DNA of 41,087 nucleotides from Eubacteriales bacterium (GCA_030529725.1 JAUMWI010000011.1:1-41087), one strand, 5' to 3'. Positions 25,292-33,567 are shown, counted from the first letter of the stretch. The notes: a model not told the origin generated them from the letters alone. Translations and numbers: made by a program.

Positions 25292-27832
25292 ATGCCGAAG
25301 AAAGTGAATTATCCGGAAAAGTTGTTTGACTGCGAAAAAGTTTCCCAGCTGATATGGGGTGTGACCCCCGGCGGTCATGTGGCTCACCTGATCGACCCCA
25401 CCACGACCGAAACGTGTTCTGTGATCTCCCAGGACGAAATGAACAACGACAAGTTCACCAATCACTACTACGATTATAAGAAGGTCTCTCAGAAAGAAGC
25501 CTACACCAACGCAGGTGACAATGAGACCGCTAAGCATTTCAAAAAGCTTGCCGAGATGGCTGCTTCCCAATACGACATCCCCGGCATACCCAATGAATAT
25601 AAGGATGCCCTGCTGCAGATCAAGACGTTGGTCACCACCGGTGGTCGTCAGGCCCAGCAGAATGCCATTTTGGAGTATAAGAAGTGTGCGGCAAAGCTGC
25701 GTGCCTCCGTCGCAGGCAATCCCTCCAGTGAGGGTTCCAGGGCCTGTGCCGGTCTGAACGAGATCGATGTGCAGCTCAATGCCATGACCGCCGGCACGCT
25801 GCAGCCGGAGAACTACAGCTACAATAAAAAGGCCATCAAGGAGCCTTCCAACCACGCAATCGGCAAGTTCGGCACCTGGACGGCTACCAACGAGGCACTG
25901 TTCCCCCACGAGCCCAGCCCCAACGACATTAAGCAGGGCTATGGCATCAACGACTGCTTTATGTTGGCACCCCTGGCGCAGATCGCATCCACCAACCCCC
26001 AGAAGATCAAGGACGCCATGCGGGACAACAACGACGGCACCGTGACGGTTCGTTTCTTCACCCCCGGCAAGCGCCCCAAAGGCTGGAAGCTCGGTGATCC
26101 GGAGCCGGCCAAAGAGCCTGCCTATGTCACCGTCAATAAGACCGTCAACAAGCTGGCCGGTTCGAATGTGTATGCCTCCTCTTCCCTGTGGGTGCAGATG
26201 TACGAAAAGGCCTACATCGAGTATCTGAGCAAGTATGTGGGCGTTAAGCCCGGCACCTTAAACGCAAAATTTGAGCACAGCTACAACGACATCAACTACG
26301 GTCACCCCGAACAGTTCCTCAACGCCTTTGACGGGGAAAAGACCTATAATCAGACCTCGAGAGCCTTTGGGATCGGCGTTGACCCCAAGGCATTTAAGCC
26401 GGGCAGCCCTGCGGCAGCGAAGTATGCAGAACAAGAGAAGGCCCTCTTTGCGGCGCTCACGGAGGAAGTCAACGGCAAAAAAGGCACGGTCATCGTGGGC
26501 AACTCCGGCCAGAACGGCTATTGGAACGCTTCCGCCAGCAAGGATCTGGGGATTCGCACCAAACACGCCTATGCCGTGATGAACACCTTTGAGAAAAACG
26601 GCAAGCAGTACGTCCAGCTCCGCGACCCCTATGCCCTGTTCCGCAGCAAGTATGATGCAAGCGGCAAGCTGGTCAATGACCAGTCCATGATCAACGGCAC
26701 CTTCAAGGGCGGCGTCAGCAACATGGGCACCTTCAATCTGGAGATGAAGGACTTCCTGCAGAACTTTGACTGCATCATGGGCATGGAAAACAATGCCGTT
26801 GAGAAGCTGACAGATACGCTCTTTGACATCGCAGAAAAGGCCGATAAGCAGGTCAAGCAGGATCACGATGTGGGCTTCCTGGACGATGTGGAAATGGTGG
26901 AAGGTCCTTCCGCCAAGGCCGATGGCAATGTGGCGGACGGTTTTGAGATCATTGAAAAGCCCGTCGAAAAGGCCAACGTTGCGGACGATTTTGAGATCAT
27001 TGAAAAGCCTGCCGAAAAGGCCAACGTTGCGGACGATTTTGAAGTGATTGAAAGCCCCAAGACCGAGGTCGTGAAGGGCGCCGAAGTCGTGAAGGAGTCT
27101 GCCGAGGGACGTGAGTTCGACCTGGACGACGGTCTCTCTGCTGTGGACATCGATGACCTGGCAGAGGTGATGGAAAAGAAGCCTTACAGCGAGGCGCTGA
27201 TGAATAAGCTCATGGAGCCTAACGGACTGCAAGATGTGACCAACATGGTGAAGTATCTGGCCGAGGACGTGGAAAAGACCTCCATGTTCTTCAGCTTCAA
27301 GAACACCAAGAACTTTACCACCATGCGTGACAAGCTCAACGCCGTCAATAAGAAGCTGCAGGGCGGCAAGTACACCGACACCGAGACGCTGGCCACCGAG
27401 CTGACCGAGCTGGCTGATGCGGCTGAAACCTACGCAAACAGCAAGTATGACTCCGTCATGGAGGGCATGAAGAATAAAAAAGACCCCTCTCTGCGCGCTA
27501 TGCACCGTCTGGCGGATGCCGTCAGCCTGATGCAGCTCAAAAACGGCAATACCGATGTGGCACAGACCGAGCTGGGCTATGCCGAGGGCATGAAGATCGT
27601 GAAAAGCGATCTCCAGACCACTTTGCAGAATCTCAAAGCGCACATGAACCCCACTGCAAAGACCGCTGCGACCAACGCGCTGAATGCCGTGAACTCCTAC
27701 ATCCAGAGCGAGCCCGGCCTGGAAGAGCAGTTCGAGGTAGTGTCCTTGGGCGATGAGTTCCTGCCTGTTGTCAACGACCAGCCCACAGTGCAGCAAGCCC
27801 CGCAGGGCCCTGCTCCCGGCGTGATCGGCTGA
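25292..27832 (+). CDS. Calpain-like (family C2) cysteine protease; candidate translocated effector
   Basis: An 846-aa protein without signal peptide or membrane helix. The ATG at 25292 is preferred (AAAGGA 11 bases upstream) over the in-frame GTG at 25271. Residues about 210-460 follow the calpain protease core in order. The nucleophile motif YGINDCFMLAPLAQIAS has Cys222 and matches the calpain GDCW-LAALA motif. NDGTVTVRFF, LWVQMYEKAY and the histidine motif KHAYAVMNTF (His425) follow, then VQLRDPYA, where calpains have RNPWG. The third catalytic residue is therefore Asp445 rather than Asn. Three 16-residue repeats with F-E-I/V-I follow at about 546-593. The end is a helical module and a Gln/Pro-rich tail. 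Calpains are mainly eukaryotic, and bacterial ones are rare and poorly studied. The promoter is copy B of the shared element. Protease assignment is strong. Delivery by the T4SS is inference. Confidence 0.85.
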   Translation: MPKKVNYPEKLFDCEKVSQLIWGVTPGGHVAHLIDPTTTETCSVISQDEMNNDKFTNHYYDYKKVSQKEAYTNAGDNETAKHFKKLAEMAASQYDIPGIPNEYKDALLQIKTLVTTGGRQAQQNAILEYKKCAAKLRASVAGNPSSEGSRACAGLNEIDVQLNAMTAGTLQPENYSYNKKAIKEPSNHAIGKFGTWTATNEALFPHEPSPNDIKQGYGINDCFMLAPLAQIASTNPQKIKDAMRDNNDGTVTVRFFTPGKRPKGWKLGDPEPAKEPAYVTVNKTVNKLAGSNVYASSSLWVQMYEKAYIEYLSKYVGVKPGTLNAKFEHSYNDINYGHPEQFLNAFDGEKTYNQTSRAFGIGVDPKAFKPGSPAAAKYAEQEKALFAALTEEVNGKKGTVIVGNSGQNGYWNASASKDLGIRTKHAYAVMNTFEKNGKQYVQLRDPYALFRSKYDASGKLVNDQSMINGTFKGGVSNMGTFNLEMKDFLQNFDCIMGMENNAVEKLTDTLFDIAEKADKQVKQDHDVGFLDDVEMVEGPSAKADGNVADGFEIIEKPVEKANVADDFEIIEKPAEKANVADDFEVIESPKTEVVKGAEVVKESAEGREFDLDDGLSAVDIDDLAEVMEKKPYSEALMNKLMEPNGLQDVTNMVKYLAEDVEKTSMFFSFKNTKNFTTMRDKLNAVNKKLQGGKYTDTETLATELTELADAAETYANSKYDSVMEGMKNKKDPSLRAMHRLADAVSLMQLKNGNTDVAQTELGYAEGMKIVKSDLQTTLQNLKAHMNPTAKTAATNALNAVNSYIQSEPGLEEQFEVVSLGDEFLPVVNDQPTVQQAPQGPAPGVIG
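26927..27070 (+). repeat. Three 48-bp tandem repeats within the calpain-like gene
   Basis: Each unit encodes N-V-A-D-[GD]-F-E-[IV]-I-E-[KS]-P plus four linker residues. Units 1 and 2 are nearly identical in DNA. Unit 3 diverges after the first 11 codons. The acidic-x-F-x-x-I/V pattern resembles eukaryotic short linear motifs. Confidence 0.9.
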
Positions 27833-27848
27833 TTCCGTAAAATCGAGC

Positions 27849-27869
27849 AGGGGCTGACAAGCAGCCCCT
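27849..27869 (+). terminator. Hairpin after the calpain-like gene
   Basis: A perfect 8-bp stem (AGGGGCTG/CAGCCCCT) with a 5-base loop lies 16 bases past the stop. Only CTC follows rather than a T-run, so termination may be partial. A second stem, CTGCGC/GCGCAG, at 27891-27907 abuts the next promoter. Confidence 0.5.
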
Positions 27870-27907
27870 CTCACACCACCGCTCATGCATCTGCGCAAGC
27901 GGCGCAG

Positions 27908-27936
27908 TTGACGGGGCGGTTTGTGAATGGTATTAT
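27908..27936 (+). promoter_or_regulatory. Sigma-A-type promoter of the membrane phosphatase gene
   Basis: TTGACG and TATTAT are separated by exactly 17 bases, about 58 bases before the start codon. The inverted repeat CTGCGC/GCGCAG (27891-27907) touches the -35 and could be an operator. There is no shared 35-bp element here. Confidence 0.75.
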
Positions 27937-27994
27937 TTAGTGTCAGTCGATACTATTTGCCGATCGGGGCAAGGCAAAAAAGAAAAGGAAAATG

Positions 27995-30823
27995 ATGCAT
28001 ATGAGCGATTCATACATTAAGCTGAGTATTGCCGCACTGCTGCCTGTCGCAGCGGCAGCCTTACTGTATCTGCTTGAGGGAAAAACTCCCTTCGGCAGGC
28101 TGAAAGACGGTGTCAAGCAGGTCATATTCGGCGTGATCTTCGGCGCGCTGGCGATCATCGGCACCGAGTGGGGCATCCCGATGAACGGTGCGCAGGCAAA
28201 CTGCCGCGATGCCGCCGTCATGGTCGCCGGTCTCATGTTCGGTGCGCCTGCCGGTATGATCGCCGGTTTGATCGGAGGAATCGAGCGCTGGATCGCGGTA
28301 ACCTGGGGGGTCGGCACCTTTACGCGCGTGGCGTGCACGGTCTCCACCATCATCGCAGGCTTCTATGCAGCCGCACTGCGCAAGTTCATGTTTGAGGATA
28401 AGAAACCCGGTTGGCTCATTTCGGGCGCCGCCGGCATCGTGATGGAGGTCTTTCACCTGACGATGGTGTTCATCACCAACATGGCGACCCCAGAAAAGGC
28501 GATGGCCGTCGTCAGAGCCTGCTCGGTTCCCATGATCATCGCCAACGGCGTTTCCGTGCTGCTTGCGGCGATGGTGCTGACGTTTCTTGCCAAAGACGGC
28601 GTCTTTGACTTCGGTTTTCAGCGGAACAGAGCCCGCATCTCCCAGACGATCCAGCGCTGGCTGCTTTTGACGGTCGTTCTTGCCTTTGCGGTAACCTCCT
28701 ATTTTGTTTTCAGCCTGCAGGATCAGATTGCAGAGAGTCAGACAGACTCACTGCTCTCTCTCGCGCTGGATGAGACCGCCGCGGACATTCTGGATGCGTC
28801 CGATCAGAATATGCTTGTGCTGGCGCAAAAAGTGGCGGACGAGGTAGCGTCTTCCGATCTCAGCAGTGTCGCAGCGCGGTACAGCATCGCGGAGATCAGC
28901 GTGGTTGACAAAAACGGCATCATCACGGACAGTACCAATACAAACTTTATCGGCTTTGACATGGCGTCCGGCAAACAATCCGCAGAGTTCCTGTGTCTGC
29001 TCAACGGAGAGCAGCAATATGTGCAGGAGTACGGTCCGATCACCTATGACGATACGCTCATGCGGAAATACGCGGGTGTCCGCTTCGGTACCGGCTTCCT
29101 CCAGATCGGATACAACGCCAGCCAGTTCCAAAGCGACATTGATACGCAGGTCGTCGGTCTGACGAAGAATCGCCACGTGGGAAAAACCGGCTTTATTCTG
29201 ATTCTCGATGAGAGCTTCGATCTGGTCAGTTCTCCCGCCGGGATTACGCAGGAGCTGACGAAAGCGTGTGAGGAGGATCTCTTCTCCCGGCAGCCGAACA
29301 CCACATTCCTCCTCGATGTCAACGGCGCACCGTGCTATTGCCGCTATCATATGACCGAGGGTTACTATGTGACAGCCGTTCTGCCGGAGGACGAGGCACT
29401 GCAGATGCGCAATATTGCGCTCTATGTCAACACCTTTATGGAGATTCTTGTCTTTGCTGCTCTGTTTGCGCTGATCTACCTGCTGATCAAAAAGGTGGTC
29501 GTCAATCAGATCAAAAACATCAACTTCTCCCTTGCCAAAATCACGGGCGGCGACCTTGGCGTGGTCGTGAATGTTCGCTCCAATGAGGAATTTGCTTCCC
29601 TCTCCGACGACATCAACTCTACCGTTGACACGCTCAAACGCTATATCGACGAAGCATCGGCGCGCATCGACGCGGAGCTGGAGTTTGCCAAAACCATTCA
29701 GGCTTCCGCGCTGCCCAGCTCCTTCCCCGCTTTCCCCAAGCGCAAGGACTTTGATATCTTTGCCAGCATGAATCCCGCCAAAGAGGTCGGCGGCGATTTC
29801 TATGACTTCTACATGACAGATTCCGACCATCTCCACTTCCTCATTGCCGATGTCTCCGGCAAGGGAATTCCTGCTGCCATGTTTATGATGCGCGCCAAGA
29901 CCGAGCTCAAGAGCCTGACGGAGAACGACGTGGCGATCAATGAAGTATTTACCCACGGCAACGCAGCTCTTTGCGAGGGCAACGACGCCGGCATGTTCGT
30001 CACGGCATGGCAGGGCGGTATTGACCTTTCCTCCGGCCTCGTCCGCTTCGCAAACGCCGGACACAACCCGCCGCTGGTGCGTCACGCCGCGCTCGGAACA
30101 TTTGAATACCTCCGCTCCCGCGCAGGCTTCGTACTTGCCGGCATGGAAGGCGTTGTTTACAAAGCGCAGGAGCTGCAGCTTGAGCCCGGTGATATCATTT
30201 TCCTTTACACCGACGGTGTGACGGAGGCAACGAACGCAAACAAGGAGCTTTACGGTGAGGAGCGTTTGCTCAGCGCGATCAATTCCCGCACGTTTGAGAG
30301 CATGGAGGAGCTGTGTCGCTTTATCAAGGCCGATGTGGATGCCTTCGTCGGCGATGCGGCGCAGTTCGACGATATCACGATGCTTGCGCTCAAGTACATC
30401 GGCACACCGCCCGCGCCCTCCATCCGCATTGAAAATGCCGCCATCAGCGACATCCCCGCCGTCACGGAGTTCGTGGAGGCGGAGCTCACCAAGCTCGACT
30501 GCCCGATGAAGAGCACCATTCAGATCAATGTCGCTATCGACGAGCTGATGAGCAACATCGTCAAGTACGGCTACGTCAAGCAGCCCGGTCCCGTCACGGT
30601 CTCTGTGATCGCAAAGGACGATCCCCGTGGCGTCTGCATCCGGTTTGAGGACGAGGGCATCCCGTACAATCCGCTCAACAAAGAAGATCCGGATGTTTCT
30701 CTTTCCGCTGAAGATCGCAGCATCGGCGGTCTCGGTATTTTTCTGGTCAAGAAAACGATGGACGACATCAAATACGCATACGAGAACGGCAAAAACATCC
30801 TGACCATTGCGAAATACTTCTAA
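27995..30823 (+). CDS. Membrane sensor with RsbU/SpoIIE phosphatase and RsbW-like kinase domains
   Basis: A 942-aa signalling protein. The ATG at 27995 fits AAGGA 5 bases upstream, although 27992 and 28001 are also possible. Residues 1-200 form a five-helix 5TM-LYT-type sensor (NGAQANCRDAAVMVAGLMFG is typical). A further helix (about 222-242) and an extracellular Cache-like region (to about 470) are followed by a membrane helix (about 477-500) and HAMP (about 500-552). The PP2C/SpoIIE phosphatase domain (about 565-805) carries VGGDFYD, IADVSGKG, YTDGVTEA and FDDITML metal-binding motifs. A HATPase domain (about 810-942) has DELMSNIVKYGY, DEGIPYNP and GGLGIFLVKK. It can thus dephosphorylate STAS proteins and may also phosphorylate or bind them. 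The natural partners are the two STAS genes encoded convergently at 33671-35181. Domain assignments are secure. The signal and sigma-factor target are unknown. Confidence 0.93.
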   Translation: MHMSDSYIKLSIAALLPVAAAALLYLLEGKTPFGRLKDGVKQVIFGVIFGALAIIGTEWGIPMNGAQANCRDAAVMVAGLMFGAPAGMIAGLIGGIERWIAVTWGVGTFTRVACTVSTIIAGFYAAALRKFMFEDKKPGWLISGAAGIVMEVFHLTMVFITNMATPEKAMAVVRACSVPMIIANGVSVLLAAMVLTFLAKDGVFDFGFQRNRARISQTIQRWLLLTVVLAFAVTSYFVFSLQDQIAESQTDSLLSLALDETAADILDASDQNMLVLAQKVADEVASSDLSSVAARYSIAEISVVDKNGIITDSTNTNFIGFDMASGKQSAEFLCLLNGEQQYVQEYGPITYDDTLMRKYAGVRFGTGFLQIGYNASQFQSDIDTQVVGLTKNRHVGKTGFILILDESFDLVSSPAGITQELTKACEEDLFSRQPNTTFLLDVNGAPCYCRYHMTEGYYVTAVLPEDEALQMRNIALYVNTFMEILVFAALFALIYLLIKKVVVNQIKNINFSLAKITGGDLGVVVNVRSNEEFASLSDDINSTVDTLKRYIDEASARIDAELEFAKTIQASALPSSFPAFPKRKDFDIFASMNPAKEVGGDFYDFYMTDSDHLHFLIADVSGKGIPAAMFMMRAKTELKSLTENDVAINEVFTHGNAALCEGNDAGMFVTAWQGGIDLSSGLVRFANAGHNPPLVRHAALGTFEYLRSRAGFVLAGMEGVVYKAQELQLEPGDIIFLYTDGVTEATNANKELYGEERLLSAINSRTFESMEELCRFIKADVDAFVGDAAQFDDITMLALKYIGTPPAPSIRIENAAISDIPAVTEFVEAELTKLDCPMKSTIQINVAIDELMSNIVKYGYVKQPGPVTVSVIAKDDPRGVCIRFEDEGIPYNPLNKEDPDVSLSAEDRSIGGLGIFLVKKTMDDIKYAYENGKNILTIAKYF

Positions 30824-30841
30824 AAGCGAGGATACAAACGA

Positions 30842-30877
30842 AAAACGAGGTCGGATCTCCGGATCCGACCTCGTTTT
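30842..30877. terminator. Bidirectional terminator between convergent genes
   Basis: A perfect 16-bp stem, AAAACGAGGTCGGATC with its complement, around a 4-base loop. It ends in TTTT on both strands. It sits between the phosphatase stop (30823) and the kinase-like gene stop (30882). Confidence 0.95.
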
Positions 30878-30881
30878 AACT

Positions 30882-33497
30882 TTACTTGGACATCTGAGGA
30901 TTGGGGTTCGTCACGGGCTTGGCGCCCTTGACGGGACTTTCCAACTGCTTCTGGCGATTTTCAATCTGTTTGCCGCGGAAGTAGTCATTGGAGTCCAGAC
31001 CGGCGGCTTGATAGATGTCGGTGGTTTTCTGCTCCTCGGGAGACAGGGTGCTGTGAACAGCATGGAGATACTGCTTGATGGGGCCGTTCTGGAAGAAAGA
31101 GTTGCAAACGGTCTGCATCTGACGATCCTTGGGGTAGGACTCGGAAATCTGGAGCATCTGGCGATAGCTTGTCTGGAACTGCTCCTTATAATCCTGCAAG
31201 ATCTGCTTCTTTTCCTCGGGACTGCCGGCCTGTCTGTACTGCTCCAGGGTCTCCTGGCAGCTCTTGCTGAAGTTCGCAATGGTCAAGCCATCCTCGTTGC
31301 GCTGCTTTGTCCAATCATACAGCTCACGCGCGAACTGAACACGGGCCTTTGCGTAATCGGACAAGCCGTTTCCGGTGCCGTTAAAGTCCTTATAGAGTAT
31401 ATACTCCTTTGCTTTATCAGCCAAAGCGTTGTAGTCCTGCGTCTTTTCCAGATTGTTGAACGCATGGAGCATATCCTTGAATTGACTGGAGGAGCGGATC
31501 CAGCGGCTGTCGATCTCGTGGAGCTTGGCCTTTAACTGGTCATAGTCCATGCGATTCTTGGGGGGTGCGGCCTGCTTCCTCTCAGGGTGCCGGGCGGCGA
31601 TCTCCTGAGCCATCCTGCTGGCCAGCTGCATTTCGGCTTCCATGGAGTCTGTCAGAACGCCCTGCTTGGCGTTGGCGGCATGAGCGGCCATGTTTCGGGC
31701 TGCGCGGTAGGCGTTTACGGTGTCACTGTCGTTTGCAGCGGTCTCCAGAGCATAGGAAGGCTCGTTCGACTTTCTCCGTTTCATCCCCCCTCGGTCCGCA
31801 TTCATTTTGTTCAGGACCTCTCCCTCCACCTTCGACCGGAGCGTATCTGCGAACCGGTTGCCGGTGTCGGCCAGATCCTGCAGCAGACCGGCCAGCTCGT
31901 TGCGGTCCGCGGGCTTGAGCTGCTTCATGGTGAATCCTGCCACCTGATCTTCCGGGATGCCTTTCACGGCAATCTCCATGACGTCAATGGCTTCCTGTGC
32001 CTTTTCCGCCACAGCACCGAAGCCCGGGACATTCTCCTGAGCGTCTCTTGCCTGCTCCTGAATCGCTTTCAGATTGTTCATCTGCTCGGCAAGACTCAGA
32101 TCCTCCTGCAGGCTGATCAGCTTGCCGAAGGTCACGGTCGACCGGTGGTTGTAAGACTTCTGCGAGAACGAGGAGGGAGCTTCATTGTAGTCCTCAACGC
32201 TGCTGCCCACGATCTTGAAGATATTCGCGCCGTCCTCCCCCCTGTCAAGGGAAAGACGCTTAAAGCTTTCCGGCTCCGTCAGCTTCTGCCAGTCCGCATC
32301 CCTGGCGATCAGGTCGATCTGACCGCGCGTGATCCGATCCTTCAGATCTGACAGGCGCTGATTGGCCGCGAGGATCTCCTCCTCGGAAAGATCGGCCAGA
32401 CGGATCTTTTCATTCATTTTTTCAGGCGTCAGCTCCAGAATGGCCTTGGCCTGCTCCGCGTCCATGACCTTGATATCAGCCAGACCGGACATATAGCCCT
32501 GTGGACCCATGTGGGTGTGCTCCACCATACCGAAGGAGGCGTCGTTATCAATGCCCTGCACTCCCACCAGACGGACCTTTTGCGGGTCGCTGGTATCAAA
32601 TTTGTAGAACATATTTTTTCCGTGGCGATCCACATTGCCGCACAGGTAGTCCATGACCTGCAGATGGGACAGCGCCTTCATGCCCTCCGGAGCAATCTCC
32701 ATCTGTTTGGCGGTAGAGACGCCGGTGGGCGCCAGATAGGAGAAGCCGTCACGGGAGGGGATAAAATCATCCAGATCCAGACCGTCCGCATTGGCCATAA
32801 ACGTGCCGTGTACGGTCTGCTGACCCCGGTTTACCGTCATGGGAACGGACTTGGCGATCAGGTCGGGGGTGCCCAGCAGCTCGGCATAGTCGCTCATGGC
32901 ATTGTTGCGCTTGTTGACGCTGGTGTCCAGATATTGCCCGTGGATCGCGAGATGGGTACCTTCCATGACCCGTGCATTGCCGTCAATTGCGAGTAATTTG
33001 AGGGCATATTGGGTCATGGCGGAGATATTCGCGTCGTCCAGAAGCGGATCGGGATCTCCGCCTGAGCGCATAACAAAATCACGGAACATTGCCCGCGCGG
33101 TACCGCTTGTTTTCAAAGCGGTTTCCATGGCGGCGCCGATTGCAGCCGTCGTGGTTTTCCCCTGCACGGAAACCCCGGAAACTTCGATCACATTGCGCAT
33201 AAGGTCCTCCATCGCGCGGGGTTTTCTCGCCGCTCCCTGATACAGGGGCGCAAAGAGCCGGTTTTTCGGATCGTTCACCATGTCCCGGGCGCGAGCGGCA
33301 AAAATTTCCTTCCAGTTATTCGTTTCATTCTCGGTGAAGAAGCCGTGAAGTTCATTTCCGCCCTCGCCCTTTACATGGATGGGCATACGGGAGCTGAGGT
33401 TGGCACCCACGCGGCTGCCGGTGCCGCCGTTGGTGACATCCACGGTGATGTGCTTGGCGTAATGGGCGGCAGGAACCTGATTGCGATCAAGACTCAT
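30882..33497 (-). CDS. Large soluble protein with PI3/4-kinase-like catalytic motifs; candidate translocated effector
   Basis: An 871-aa protein starting at ATG with AGGAGG 8 bases upstream. No signal peptide or membrane helix is seen. Residues 281-297 (VMDYLCGNVDRHGKNMF) match the catalytic loop of PI3/PI4-kinase-like and actin-fragmin-kinase-like enzymes, with Asp290, His292 and Asn295. A metal-binding GIDNDASFG follows at 315-323. That pairing (DRHxxN then IDND-SFG) is diagnostic of this atypical kinase fold, so phosphorylation of a protein or lipid is predicted. Two similar strand segments occur upstream (MPIHVKGEG...LHGFF near 38-54, VPMTVNRGQ...VHGTF near 218-233). The C-terminal half is helical, and residues about 650-735 resemble the end of the calpain-like protein. 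It is expressed from promoter copy C. The kinase fold is likely. The substrate and translocation are inference. Confidence 0.8.
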   Translation of the reverse strand: MSLDRNQVPAAHYAKHITVDVTNGGTGSRVGANLSSRMPIHVKGEGGNELHGFFTENETNNWKEIFAARARDMVNDPKNRLFAPLYQGAARKPRAMEDLMRNVIEVSGVSVQGKTTTAAIGAAMETALKTSGTARAMFRDFVMRSGGDPDPLLDDANISAMTQYALKLLAIDGNARVMEGTHLAIHGQYLDTSVNKRNNAMSDYAELLGTPDLIAKSVPMTVNRGQQTVHGTFMANADGLDLDDFIPSRDGFSYLAPTGVSTAKQMEIAPEGMKALSHLQVMDYLCGNVDRHGKNMFYKFDTSDPQKVRLVGVQGIDNDASFGMVEHTHMGPQGYMSGLADIKVMDAEQAKAILELTPEKMNEKIRLADLSEEEILAANQRLSDLKDRITRGQIDLIARDADWQKLTEPESFKRLSLDRGEDGANIFKIVGSSVEDYNEAPSSFSQKSYNHRSTVTFGKLISLQEDLSLAEQMNNLKAIQEQARDAQENVPGFGAVAEKAQEAIDVMEIAVKGIPEDQVAGFTMKQLKPADRNELAGLLQDLADTGNRFADTLRSKVEGEVLNKMNADRGGMKRRKSNEPSYALETAANDSDTVNAYRAARNMAAHAANAKQGVLTDSMEAEMQLASRMAQEIAARHPERKQAAPPKNRMDYDQLKAKLHEIDSRWIRSSSQFKDMLHAFNNLEKTQDYNALADKAKEYILYKDFNGTGNGLSDYAKARVQFARELYDWTKQRNEDGLTIANFSKSCQETLEQYRQAGSPEEKKQILQDYKEQFQTSYRQMLQISESYPKDRQMQTVCNSFFQNGPIKQYLHAVHSTLSPEEQKTTDIYQAAGLDSNDYFRGKQIENRQKQLESPVKGAKPVTNPNPQMSK

Positions 33498-33532
33498 AGA
33501 GAAAACCTCCTGTGATTTGTTTTTCTGACCGC

Positions 33533-33567
33533 AGTATAACAGGAGAAAGGGTGCAAAAGAGATGCAA
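33533..33567 (-). promoter_or_regulatory. Copy C of the shared 35-bp promoter element
   Basis: On the minus strand it contains the 17-base core ATCTCTTTTGCACCCTT preceded by TTGC. It ends in an extended -10, TGTTATACT. It lies 35 bases before the kinase-like gene. Confidence 0.85.

Noticed and set aside
26927..27070. CRISPR-like repeat array
   Set aside because: The repeats are in frame inside a coding region, have no spacers, and encode a conserved peptide unit.
28748..30085. Minus-strand open frame of 445 codons opposite the phosphatase gene
   Set aside because: Antisense to recognised PP2C and sensor domains. Translation shows no domain.
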